From: Doryteuthis pealeii
Taxonomy: Eukaryota; Mollusca; Cephalopoda; Myopsida; Loliginidae
Assembly (NCBI GenBank): GCA_023376005.1
Contig: CM042152.1
Location: 88,389,965-88,453,964, forward strand
Direction of reading: 5' to 3'
Length of the DNA: 64,000 nt
The translations under genes were made by a program, and so were the position numbers. Every line of letters starts with the position of its first letter. Position 1 is the first letter of the stretch. The notes below the pieces were generated by a model, which made no database searches, had not been told where the DNA came from, and saw only the letters and a program-made list of their open reading frames with translations. Below are positions 11,035-20,560 of the stretch, one piece after another.

Positions 11035-11480
11035 ATTTTTAAAAAAATGAAAATTAGAAGGCTTAAAGTAACCTCCCAACGTGTGGTACATGAGTAAACA
11101 TAAAACCCATTCTGACAAGGTCAAAAGATAACAATATTTATTCCGTAAGTGACGGAGATACATTCAGAGAAAGATATACAAAAAGAGTTCATGTACGAAC
11201 AGAAGTTGTACAAAACAGATACAGGAATGTTCTATAAAAGGAAATATGCGTACGACTCACTAGTAGCGGGTAGATAGGGGGTAAGACCCCCTAACCTAAG
11301 ATTAGGGTAGTAGCTCTCTATACCATCTTTACATGTTGTCGGTCTGAATGAAAAGAGGCTAGGGAATCGAAGTTCCCTCCTGTGGTCAGATACTAACACC
11401 ACCTCTTGGCAAACAAGATGCATCAAGGGAAGATAACTCATTTCGTTTAGTAACCCAACACCATATTGCTTGATAAAATA
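11035..11480 (-). mobile_element. LTR-like dispersed repeat (family J), copy 2
   Basis: Inverted relative to 4580-5035. It begins (plus strand) with AGAAGGCTTAAAGTAACCTC, has TATTTATTCC (a complement of AATAAA) at about 11134, and ends near AGGGAAGATAACTC. No internal retroelement genes lie beside it, so it may be a solo LTR. Confidence 0.55.
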
Positions 11481-11639
11481 CTGACTTCAGTATGAAATAA
11501 CCAACAAGGGTTAACATGCTGTAAAACCAACCAACACAATTCTTATGTTTCGGAATAACCATGAAATTTTCATTGGTATTTCTAGAATATATCATCATGT
11601 CAGCACTTTTCTCAGTTCACTGAAGAAGTCAGTGGAAGT

Positions 11640-11890
11640 AATGACCCTTAATTTATTGACTGGGAATTTGAATTCATAATCACACTTCTTTTAGACTATG
11701 TAAGTAATAGTGCTTCATTACTGACAGTTTCTTGCTTATGCAATTCTAAAAACCAAATCCTTGGGTGAGAATCACATAGGCAAGAAACTGTCAGTAACCA
11801 AGCACTGCTGACTACCATAACTTAGATATACATGCTCTATTCCTGATAGTGAGCTCTATCTACTTATAAATATGGCACACTATCATATAC
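11640..11890. repeat. Foldback repeat (family D)
   Basis: Inverted arms around 11705-11730 and 11785-11810 share the GACAGTTTCTTGC block and its complement. The 3' arm (GAAACTGTCAGTAACCAAGC) matches the 3' half of the hammerhead-like motifs at 13277 and 43337. Confidence 0.6.
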
Positions 11891-12063
11891 ATATATATAT
11901 ATATAACAGGTTGCATAAATTTGTAACAACACATAATTTTTAGCCACATGTCTAATCTATATGACTAATATAAAGTAAATTAAGTGCATTGATAATGAAG
12001 GAGATTATGTTTAAAATGATGAATAAATACATTTTTATTATATCTAAAATATTGATAGACCTT

Positions 12064-12064
12064 G

Positions 12065-12135
<71 letters not shown>

Positions 12136-12136
12136 A
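12064..12136. repeat. (TA)n(TG)n microsatellite
   Basis: About 45 bases of TA followed by TA/TG. It abuts the 3' tail side of the SINE that follows. Confidence 0.95.
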
Positions 12137-12165
12137 ATTTAATACTTACATTATATATCTAAAAG

Positions 12166-12398
12166 TCATCGGGGTGGTCTAAAGTTGGTATCAGCCAGAC
12201 AGTGAAGGAGTCTATCTCCTTTTCACAAGTAGTAGACTAAGGATATTGTTTTGGCATCTGAGGTGGAGTGCCACACCGACCATAAGCTCCTCACTTTACC
12301 GCACAGATCCCTTTGCTACTCATACGGTGAGTTGGTGAGGGCGGGTATTGAACTCAGAACCTTGTCGTTCCTAGTCGGACATCTACCAACTGAGCTAA
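12166..12398 (-). mobile_element. tRNA-derived SINE, family B
   Basis: Complete in minus orientation. The tRNA-like head is at the right end (complement of GATGTCCGACTAGGAACGAC) and the tail is at the left (complement of GATACCAACTTTAGACCACC). It is flanked by TA microsatellites on both sides. Confidence 0.85.
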
Positions 12399-12399
12399 T

Positions 12400-12651
12400 A
12401 TAATACATATATTGTATATATATATATATATATATTATAAAAAAGAAGGTCTGCAAAATGTATTATGTTCTCAGAAAAATTTTGTTATTCTTTTTTCTTA
12501 CATATCCGACACGTGTTTCTGATCTTTGTCTTCTTCAGGCATTTAGTTATTATTTTGGCAGAATATGTCCGATATTTGATAGGTTGTGTGTGTTTCTGCA
12601 ACTTTTCTATTATAATGGCTGTGTAATAATGGTTGAACCAGAAGAACATTT

Positions 12652-12682
<31 letters not shown>

Positions 12683-13174
12683 AGTAATGTAAGTATTAAA
12701 TTCTAAACATTACTTATACTTTGTTGCTCAACAAAAATGTCTGACATGTCTGACCACAGTTATGTTCTTTGAGAAGCATTCAAACAATTATTTGTACTTA
12801 TATCACTCCTTTTTAAGATTGCTGCACCTACTTGTGCTCTATGGAAACTTTGGCAGTCAACCTCTAGTAAACCAGAAGTTGACAGCAATTAAAATTCAGA
12901 ACATTTGATCAAAGACAGAGAATTGAAAATGACTCAGGTATATCACCCATTAAGACATTTATTGGCAACAAGCCAAAAATGAAATATTGTGATTCCAAGG
13001 AATTATAGAATTTGGTCTTAGGAAAGTGGGTCCACGATGATCTGAATAAAAATATCAAAATTATTATGCCAAGCAGTAACAGATTATCTAGAGACCATAA
13101 ATATTCTGAGGAAAGTGTTAATGTATCTGTACAATGAAAAAGTTCAAAACTGCACACACACACACACACATATG

Positions 13175-13219
<45 letters not shown>

Positions 13220-13265
13220 CGAATTTGCTGCTATAATTATGTTCAATATTGCTGATAGAGCACAT
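12400..13265. other. Unassigned AT-rich sequence with (TA)n runs
   Basis: TA runs lie at 12416-12434, 12657-12682 and 13179-13214, with (CA)n at 13152-13170. Open frames of 82 and 118 codons here end in Tyr-Ile or Val-Cys runs from these microsatellites and show no family motif. Confidence 0.5.
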
Positions 13266-13276
13266 ATATTTATGGT

Positions 13277-13310
13277 CTGATGATCACTTAGGCAAGAAAC
13301 TGAAAGTCAT
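13277..13310 (+). ncRNA. Hammerhead-like motif, family D
   Basis: The core CTGATGA is at 13277-13283. GAAA follows at 13296-13299, then a three-base-pair stem III (ACT..AGT) closed around GAA and the cleavage dinucleotide TC at 13307-13308. Stem II (TCAC...GGCA) is poor here but pairs as TCAC/GTGA in the sister copy at 43337. Confidence 0.4.
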
Positions 13311-13653
13311 CAAGCTCCAATGACTGTCTACACTATCCTAAATAAGATTATATATATATATTTATTTAAGCAGGCACTGTTAAATACCACAGAATATTTC
13401 TTCTTTATGATCTTCAGGTATAGATGTTCAAGTCTTCTAGTTGGTATTTGTAGATAGGGATCTAGATGGTAAAGAAAATGTCTCATAATTTACCCAAGCG
13501 CTTTTAACCATTTCACTATTCACACTCGGGAAAGATTATTGGTTGTAATGTTTGTTTAGTGCAAGGTTTATTCATTATATATATATATATATATGTATGT
13601 CATATTGTAAAAATTGAAAAAACACATTTTATCATTAATGAATGATGTTTATT

Positions 13654-13704
13654 AAGCCTACGCTGCAGTGTTTCAGTCTTTTCGATAGACCTTCATCAGG
13701 GCTT
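13654..13704 (-). ncRNA. Hammerhead ribozyme candidate H2
   Basis: On the minus strand, stem I AAGCC (13704-13700) pairs with GGCTT (13658-13654). The core CTGATGA is at 13699-13693. Stem II AGGTCT pairs with AGACT, with one bulge or a G-U pair. GAAA follows. Stem III contains ACTGCAGCG, with self-complementary CTGCAG, as in dimer-forming hammerheads. The cleavage dinucleotide TA lies at 13660-13659. All core positions that I can check fit. Confidence 0.65.
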
Positions 13705-13767
13705 TTGTTGGTTTAAGGAAAAAATAAATTATCAATGAACCTTAAACCTATTTCCTTAAACCAACGC

Positions 13768-13819
13768 AAGCCCTGATGAAGGTCTATTGAAACAGACTGA
13801 AACACTGCAGCATAGGCTT
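13768..13819 (+). ncRNA. Hammerhead ribozyme candidate H3 (slightly damaged)
   Basis: Stem I AAGCC (13768-13772) pairs with GGCTT (13815-13819). The core CTGATGA is at 13773-13779 and GAAA at 13799-13802. Stem III contains CTGCAG, but G16.2 has become A, so one pair is lost. The cleavage dinucleotide is TA at 13813-13814. Confidence 0.55.
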
Positions 13820-13871
13820 AATAAACATCATTTGTTAATCAAACTTGTGTTTTTTTCAATTCTTACAATAT

Positions 13872-13903
13872 TAATATTGTTGGATTTAATTCCACTTTTT
13901 CTT

Positions 13904-13942
<39 letters not shown>

Positions 13943-14241
13943 GAAAGAGAGAGAGAGAGAGTGATAATTAACCAATGTTTCCTTGGTTTGATGATGTTAT
14001 TCAAATCTTAGCATCCCGGAAGAGAGCCATCAAAGACAACCACTTATGTCTCATTCTTGACAATGGCCAGAGAATGGTCAGTAGCATTTGGACCCAGAAA
14101 AAAAGACTATAGAAAGTTCTTACACTCCCTTAAGCCTTATATATTAAGCTCTGTAAAAAAATAAGTTGAATAAAAAACTTATATAACATATCTCATACAT
14201 CTCATCTAGTAAGACTTGTTTGCACTCACACATTATATATA
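13872..14241. other. (TA)n/(GA)n microsatellite and unassigned sequence
   Basis: TA and GA runs occupy 13905-13962. The remainder has no recognisable feature. Confidence 0.5.
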
Positions 14242-14881
14242 CTAGCAAATTTATGCACCCTCCGGGTGCAAGTTTTTAAGTTTTAATATAATAAAATATC
14301 ATGTTAAATTAGAAACGCTAATAAAACTGAATAAGAATGCAGATAAACAGATTTGGAATAGAGGGAGTATAATCGAAAAATAGAACAACTTTGAAACTAA
14401 CTCTTCCATCATTTTCTATTACTCCCGTCTTTCATTGGTAAATTTTCCTAATTTAACTATTTAGTTAAAATATGATGTAAAGAATAACATTACAGTTATT
14501 TCTTCTTGTTAATGGATTCCTTTTAAGATTTATCCCCAAGATTTTGCTCATATTCAATAAGATAAAACCAAACAATTAGAAATCAATAATACTAAGCATA
14601 TATTTATTAAAATCAATTTTTTAAGATCAATATGCAAATTAGCCTACCCATTCACACTGTAATCTGCTATTTTGTTGTATATATAAATACAATTGCGTGT
14701 TATTAATACGTAGATATGGTCAACAGTATTGATAATGTAAAACAATTTTATTAATCATTGAGGTTTAAATGAAAATAAAATCATGGAGAATGTGATGTAA
14801 ATAACAAAGGGAATTGTAACTTGTATAGTTATATAGTTTCGGTTACAGACAGATAAACCCACAATCTCCATTATAATAAGA
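14242..14881 (-). mobile_element. Non-autonomous Helitron, copy 1
   Basis: On the minus strand it starts TCTTATTATAATGGAG (14881 leftward) after an A and ends CTAG (14245-14242) before a T. This is the A|TC...CTRR|T rule of Helitrons. Ten bases upstream of CTAG is a perfect hairpin, TGCACCC-GGA-GGGTGCA (14270-14254). The 640-bp body is AT-rich, and no Rep/helicase domain is encoded. Copy 2 lies 687 bp away in the opposite orientation. Confidence 0.85.
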
Positions 14882-15568
14882 TATATATATATATATAAAT
14901 AAATACTAAGCCTCTTGTTTGTTTATTTGTCTGTCTATGCCACTTTCATACTAAGACAACAAGATTTATTGATGTATCTTTTGGCAAGAAGATTCACAAG
15001 ACCTCCACTTTTGACATTGAGCAACCGAGGTTGACATTAGAGGTTATTCAAGGTCACAATAACGAAACAACAAAAGTCTTGGGTTCCAAATATTGGAAAC
15101 AAATAATTTTTAGATCAGAATTTTATCAATTCATTCTTCTTATGAATAGTGCAATGAGTTATCACAATTAATTTTTCCAAAATTTTTTGGCTTTTTAAAA
15201 TTTTTTACATATAACTTTTCCATTGTACCAATTACGAAGATAGGAATACACACATTTAATTTTTTTATTACACCTGACGAAGAAACCATCCCCAGACTTG
15301 TATGCTAATTTAAAAGGATCTGTATTTTTTTTTATTATCATTCTTTATTAATCTATTTATAAGTCTGTTTGTCATATTTATCACTACTAAATTTACATTT
15401 TAACTTTCAACTAAATGTTGATTCTAAAATTTTGCTATAAAACAATTGTTGGATTTTAATAAAAAGAAATTGAATGCATTTACTAAAAGACAAACATTTC
15501 CTTTAAGAAATCTTTGATCTAAATTTTGAAAAAGTACTTTTTTCTTCTTGTTATTAGACTCACTTGAA
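14882..15568. other. Spacer between convergent Helitrons
   Basis: AT-rich sequence beginning with a TA run. GTTTGTTTATTTGTCTGTCT at about 14919 resembles the CTGTCTGTAACC region just inside the Helitron 5' end. I see no open frame or element ends. Confidence 0.4.
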
Positions 15569-16171
15569 TCTTATTATAATGGAGATTGTGTGTTTTTCTG
15601 TCTGTAACCGAAACTATATTACTACTCAAGTCACAATTCCCTTAGTTATTTACATCACATTCTCCATGATTTTATTTGAACCTTTTTAATAATTAATAAA
15701 ATTGTATTATATTATTAATACTCTTAACCATATCTACATACGAATAGCATGCAATTATATTTGTATATACAATAAAATAGCGGTTTACAATGTGAACGGG
15801 AAGGCTAATTTGCATATTGATATTAAAAAATCGAATTTAATAAATATGTGCTCATTGTTATTGATTTCTAACTGTTTGGTTTTATTTTAATAAATATAAG
15901 CAAAAATCTCTTCAATAAATCTTAAATGAAATCCATTAACAAGAAAAAATAACTGTAAGTTTATTCTTACTTCCTCTTTTAACTAAATACTTACATTAGA
16001 AAAAATAGCAATGAAAGACGAGAGTGATGGAGGAGTAAATTTCAGTTTTTCTATGTTTCAAATCTTTTATCTGCATTCTTATTTAGTTTCATTAGCCTTT
16101 CTAATTTAATATAATATTTAATTACATTCAAACTTAAATACTTGCACCCGGAGGGTGCATATATTTGCTAG
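15569..16171 (+). mobile_element. Non-autonomous Helitron, copy 2
   Basis: It starts TCTTATTATAATGGAG after A15568 and ends CTAG (16168-16171) before T16172. The 3' hairpin TGCACCC-GGA-GGGTGCA lies at 16143-16159. There are no terminal inverted repeats and no target duplication, as expected for rolling-circle elements. It contains a 62-codon open frame at 15702-15890 that is also open in copies 3 and 4. Confidence 0.88.
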
Positions 16172-16317
16172 TTTAAATAACTTAGAATCAATGGTACAAT
16201 TTAACCAAAGATAAGTGTGCTTTGCCTATGTATTGAACAACAAAACCTTTGGATTCATCAATACTGTGTTATAAAATATATATTAGAGTGCACATTATAA
16301 CATTGTTCTCGTCTTTG

Positions 16318-16358
16318 AACTTATTATTCTTGGTCAGTTCTGGGTATCCATGCTAATT

Positions 16359-16401
<43 letters not shown>

Positions 16402-16620
16402 AAATGCATTATCAGCTCATAAAATGAGGGTCATAATTAGCATTAATGGCGTTGCTGATAAAAATCACTAAATAAATTACATAATTCTCTTTCTAAAGAA
16501 TTATTTTGGGAATTGCATATATATACATACATTTGCATGAAAAAAATGTACATCAAAGAGAATATCTTACAACTTAATACCAGATAAGTAAATACCAATC
16601 TGTTCATTCAGTGAAATGTA
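16318..16620 (+). repeat. Dispersed repeat (family L body), copy 2, permuted
   Basis: The same two blocks as 10500-10825, in swapped order and with a TA microsatellite inside the first block. The permutation suggests an origin from tandem or circular units, or two separate insertions. Confidence 0.6.
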
Positions 16621-16623
16621 TTG

Positions 16624-16648
16624 AGAGAGAGAGAGAGAGAGAGAGAGT
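16624..16648. repeat. (GA)n microsatellite
   Basis: A run of GA repeats. Confidence 0.95.
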
Positions 16649-16799
16649 TGGTCTTGCTGAGCAAATCTTTAAAACATCAGAAGGATAATGGTGCCACAAC
16701 AAATTGGTTATTCCTGGAAATCTAAAGAGAAAAATGAATGCATAAAACAATACCAGAAATATCTTTTTCTTGTGACAACTTATGTAATGAGATTTGTTT

Positions 16800-17340
16800 A
16801 TTTTAGAATTTGATAATTTGCTTTTGAAGCATTGTTAAGTAAAGTATATCATTATTTATATTTTTTGAAGGCAATTACAATGCATATATTGTATAAAATT
16901 CGATAATTATTGAAAATAATCATGACAAGGAAACTCGGCGAATAACGCATGTGATGTGAAACACTGTACAGCTGTTTCAACTTTACTAAGTCACATCAGC
17001 GGTGTAACCTACAATCTCCCTCCGATAGAGATCAAAACCAAGACCCCAGCAGAATCAGAGACTCTACCTCTGGGCTACTGGCCCGTTACACACAAACACG
17101 CCAAATTAACCTGTCAATGATAAACACTCACTACTACACTTAGTACAGTGAGCAATGAGAGAATCGCAAATTAGGCTCCTGCCCAGGCATAAGAATAATA
17201 AAATTTGATAATTTGCTTTTGAAGCATTGTTAAGTATATTATTATTTATATTTTTTGAAAACAATGAAACTGAGAACCCAAAACGCAGAATCATAGACTC
17301 TACCTATGGGCTACCGGCCCATCGCACACGAAACACAGTT
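16800..17340 (-). repeat. Penelope-type terminal repeat (family F), partly duplicated
   Basis: The block with TGATAATTTGCTTTTGAAGC and GTTAAGTA occurs at about 16808 and again at about 17207. The block with CTCTACCTCTGGGCTAC and CGTTACACAC is likewise doubled (17062 and 17300). The first unit carries hammerhead-like motif H4. Related sequence lies at 44225-44400 and 51430-51580. Confidence 0.6.
16962..17004 (-). ncRNA. Hammerhead ribozyme candidate H4 (core A9 changed)
   Basis: On the minus strand, CACCG pairs with CAGTG in stem I (one mismatch). The core is CTGATGT (last A replaced by T). Stem II GACTT pairs with AAGTT around AGTA, and GAAA follows. Stem III ACAGCTGT is a perfect eight-base palindrome able to form a two-molecule stem. 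The cleavage dinucleotide is TA. Stem II follows the core directly, as in canonical hammerheads. Confidence 0.6.
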
Positions 17341-17665
17341 AAGTTTCTGACTGCCATCCTTGGCCAGTTGTAAAGGACTTAAAGTAAGTAAGTAAGTCCT
17401 GAGCTATAGAATCCTTTGGTAAGTGAATAAGTCCTGAGTTATGGAATCCTACATAGTGTCAAAGGTCCAGTGATATAATCCTATGTTCCGTCGTCCATGA
17501 AGGTTCAAAGCAATATGCGTAGGTATGACCAGAACAGCCTGTATAAATAACAATATCAGCAGCAGAGTACTGCCAGTGACTGGCCAATAGGTTGGTCACA
17601 TGATTATCGGTGTGTCTATAAGTAGAAGTGGACATCTGGCACACACCTTATATACAAAACGCCAG
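17341..17665 (+). mobile_element. Promoter-like dispersed repeat (family I), copy 1
   Basis: It contains doubled TCCTGAG.TATGGAATCCT blocks, then CCAGTGACTGGCCAATAGG, a TATA-like TCTATAAGTAG and an end at ACACACCTTATATAC. An inverted copy is at 52735-53025 and a degenerate one at 56255-56455. The CCAAT-like and TATA-like order suggests an LTR or the 5' end of a retroelement. No coding frame is attached. Confidence 0.5.
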
Positions 17666-18110
17666 CACACACCAAATTAACCTGTTTTATTTTAAAATAA
17701 AGTTACAATGTGTGCATCACAAATACTTCCATATTTGTTGTATACTGGATCATACAGTATTCAGTATACTAGTGCAATCAAACTACATGTGTGCTAGACA
17801 TATAGTAACTCGCAACAGAGAACTAAAATCTCAAGGTAGATGGTTTGCATAACCTTTGCAGTCTCAGTAATCACTTCGATGTTCTCAGACAGCCGTGTAC
17901 AAATAGTCCTGGACCAGCGCATTCACTCTCTATGCAAGGTATGCTAGGCTAGTCCTCAACAATATTTTTAATAATTTAAAACTTTAGATATATGATCAAG
18001 TTCCAATAATAAAGAGTATCTAAAGAGTGTTTTAGATTTAGAATGTAAAAACTAAGAATTCTGCAAAAATATCCACTAAAAAGTGACTAAAGATACAAAT
18101 TTTGAAGAAA
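17666..18110. other. Unassigned sequence
   Basis: AT-rich. I see no repeat or gene that I can support. Confidence 0.4.
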
Positions 18111-18114
18111 ATCA

Positions 18115-18265
18115 TCGTTTCGATTATAGTTTATTCCTGTCTCGGTAAATGTAACTTCTGGCTCGATACTTTTTGAAGACAGGTTGCATTTGAGTAAAAT
18201 TAACGTTTCTTTCATTGTTTATTCCTTTCTTGGTAAATACAGATTCCTTTTCAATACTTTTTAAG
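18115..18265 (+). mobile_element. Mariner-like end debris, two near-tandem units
   Basis: Two units with TTTATTCCTgTCTcGGTAAAT and ATACTTTTT(G)AAGACA patterns are spaced about 85 bp apart, related to the 8760-8850 ends. Confidence 0.4.
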
Positions 18266-18354
18266 ACACTACGTATTTTGAAGTAAATTAACTTTTCATT
18301 CACAATATGTATTTACAATTATGTAATAGGTGATATTCAAAGCTATACAGAGCT

Positions 18355-18600
18355 TTCGTCTATTAAGAGACAGATTGGTCACCTCCAGCTGCGTTCCATA
18401 GATGTCTGCAAGAATGATCTCAGGTGCTTTGGCATTGCTCCTTCCAGCTGTGGAAATTTGGCTCATGACCGCCCTCTGTGTTGGCAAGATCTCTGTAGAG
18501 GACTGTTCATGTCTGAAGTCACTCTGACTCAACATCATGAAGCTAAGAGGTCCAGAAGAAAGCAGCGGCAACAAAAACTAATGGTTCTCCTCAATGTTAT
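18355..18600 (+). pseudogene. LINE C-terminal tail fragment
   Basis: The plus strand reads, with one frame change, a Cys-Phe-Gly-Ile block, NLAHDRPLCWQDLCRG and EAKRSRRKQRQQ. This is the basic tail that follows the reverse transcriptase in the LINE group of 1852-2860. No catalytic domain is present. Confidence 0.6.
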
Positions 18601-18660
18601 CCAACAGAATATTAAACTATGATAATCATGGTGATTATAATGAAAATAATTAGGATACTA

Positions 18661-19422
18661 CGAGGGTGAGCCAAAAAGTAATGCCATTTTGTTTAGGACA
18701 TGTATAATTACATGTATCATACATCAAAATGAAGCAGGTCCTCTGTGGATCACATCCCTACTTCTCCAATAGATGTGTCAAAAGTAATGCCATTTATTTA
18801 GGACAGGATTACCAACACAGGAACACGTATCATACATCAAAATGAAGCTGGTCCTCTCTGGATCACATCCCTACTTCTCCACATAGATGTGTCAAAAAGT
18901 AATGCCATTTTGTATAGGACAGGTATAATTACAGACAGAGGAACATGTATCATACATCTAAATGAAGCTGGTCCTCTGTGGATCACATCCCTACTTCTCC
19001 ACAGTCACTATTTCTCTCAATAGGAATGTTCCACTTTTGAATGAGAGCATGTATCCCTGCCCTGTAAAATAATGTTGACAGTTCTTTGAGCCACTTCTTT
19101 ACTACAGATTTCGCTTCCTCGTCACTGAAATAATGATTGTCTCTCAAACCCTCTTTCATGGGGCCGAAGAGAGGGTCTGAGTGGCAAACATTATTCCAGT
19201 GATGAGGAAGTCAAATCTGTAGTAAAGAATTGGCTCAACAGAAATTTATGAGGCAGGGATACATGCTCTCAATCGAAAGTGGAACATTGCTATTGTGAGA
19301 AATGGAGAAGTAGGGATGTGATCCACAGACAACCAGCTTCATTTTGATGTATGATACATGTTCCTGTGTTGGTAATTATACCTGTCCTAAACAAAATGGC
19401 ATTACTTTTTGACTCATCCTCA
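18661..19422. mobile_element. Inverted mariner composite with triplicated terminal unit
   Basis: TA dinucleotides flank the composite (18659-18660 and 19423-19424). The outer ends are complementary (CGAGGGTGAGCC and its near-complement). The minus strand at 19145-18985 reads FSDEEAKSVVKKWLKEL, then YRAGIHALIQKWN, the usual C-terminus of a mariner transposase. The plus strand from about 19190 reads the same C-terminus again with frame damage, so two 3' halves lie tail to tail as an inverted repeat. On the left, the unit from AAAAGTAATGCCATTT to ACTTCTCCA is present three times (18676, 18778 and 18894). The catalytic domain is absent. Confidence 0.8.
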
Positions 19423-19449
19423 TATCATTACTATTCTGATGATGATAAC

Positions 19450-19785
19450 AACAACACAACAATGATGATGTCTCATTAGTGAACAGAGGTTAATAAGTCA
19501 TTGCTGTATACGATTAGTACTATAGTAAGTTATGTCTCTCATTTGTAGTCAAGAACCAGACAAGGCTAAGCTTAGTAAATAAATATTAGATACCTTCCCA
19601 TGAAATCAATTAGTGACTCACAAATTAACCCTGCAAACCATTACTGTTAGAGTAAATTAGATCCTGACTGCTCAATACTTGTGGCTTTGTGCCAAACTAA
19701 GCTAAGATTATTTCTCTGAATGTTTGAGATGAGGCTTGATTATTAGTATTATTTGTATTATTCAGACTATTGTCCTCATATTCAT
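19450..19785. other. Unassigned sequence
   Basis: Short ACAACAA/GATGATG runs only. Confidence 0.4.
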
Positions 19786-20215
19786 TGTTATCTGTACAAT
19801 GTTTCGGCCGATGTGCCCTTCGGCCTTCTTCAGGTATTTCTTGTCAGACTTGGGAACTGGATTGTCCAATTGGACACATGGCCTAGTCGAATGAAATGAA
19901 ATGAAATAATAATAATAATAATAATAATAGAAAAATGTAAAAATATTCCATAAACAGAGAAAATTCGACCTTCATCAGAGGAAATTTTATTTTGAATGAA
20001 AAAAATTTGTTGGAGAAAAACAGAAAATTTTTTTATAAATGTTCAAAGAGAATTTTTATAAAATCACTTTCGGGAACGCTGAACAATATAGAGCCGTTAG
20101 CCAATCTCAAGAATTTGAATGAAGGTCGAATTTTCTCTGTGTATGGAATAATATTTTTACATTTTTCTATTATTATTATTATTATTTCATTTCATTTGTT
20201 TATTTAATGATAATA
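19785..20215. mobile_element. Foldback region with hammerhead-like remnants (family ii and relatives)
   Basis: The left part (19785-19850) matches the family at 33690 and 34050. Then an inverted pair follows (19922-19977 and 20118-20183; arm motif ATGTAAAAATATTCCAT) with TTCATCAG, the complement of a CTGATGAA core, on the left arm only. (AAT)n or (ATT)n runs bound both arms. Confidence 0.6.
19798..19836 (-). ncRNA. Hammerhead-like motif, family ii
   Basis: The minus strand reads CTGAAGA, one A, then stem II GGCCG/CGGCC (five perfect pairs), then GAAAC and a CATTGT/ACAATG hairpin. The expected U at position 16.1 is missing (A instead), so catalysis is doubtful. Confidence 0.35.
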
Positions 20216-20244
20216 ATAGTTTGAATTGTGTACACAAGGATAAA

Positions 20245-20265
20245 CTGACCGAAACACATGTGTAA
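20245..20265 (+). ncRNA. Hammerhead 3' half remnant
   Basis: CCGAAACACATGTGTAAG contains GAAA followed by the ten-base palindrome ACACATGTGT and a TA dinucleotide, as in stem III and the cleavage site of the other motifs. No core lies upstream. Confidence 0.3.
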
Positions 20266-20328
20266 GTTATATTGATTGAATTCATCTTTTATTATCCATT
20301 CTGTACTTTCTTTTCTTTATTCATTCTT

Positions 20329-20334
<6 letters not shown>

Positions 20335-20368
<34 letters not shown>

Positions 20369-20560
20369 TAAAAGTATTTTATAATTTGAATGAAACATTG
20401 TGTTTATATTGGTTTGGTAGTTGGTTTTGAAGGCTATCCCAATGCAAGTGTAAAGAAAAATGAGATAACTATGATGTTATTTGTTTATCTTTGATTTATT
20501 CTTAATATTTCGACATAAAGATCCCTTTGTCAGAAGATTTCTGAAAGCTTAGTCTGGAGC
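20335..20560 (+). repeat. Family L tail, copy 2, after a (TA)n run
   Basis: This matches 10826-11015 (TATAATTTGAATGAAACATTG, GAAGGCTATCCCAATGCA). The minus strand end reads CTGACAAAGGGATC..., then GAAATATT, a decayed hammerhead-like arrangement. Confidence 0.5.

Larger units (their letters stand above)
13590..13870. mobile_element. Foldback element with mirrored hammerheads (family i)
   Basis: Two arms of about 110 bp (13602-13720 and 13755-13868) are near-perfect inverted repeats around a 35-bp spacer, and both carry hammerhead-like cores (H2 on minus, H3 on plus). The outer end has GTTGGATTTAATTCC, related to the GTCGGATT ends of other foldbacks here. TA runs lie beside both ends. No protein is encoded. 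Confidence 0.8.

Noticed and set aside
14242..16171. A single DNA transposon with 600-bp terminal inverted repeats
   Set aside because: Each half independently has Helitron 5' and 3' ends, and halves occur alone at 41468 and 44417.
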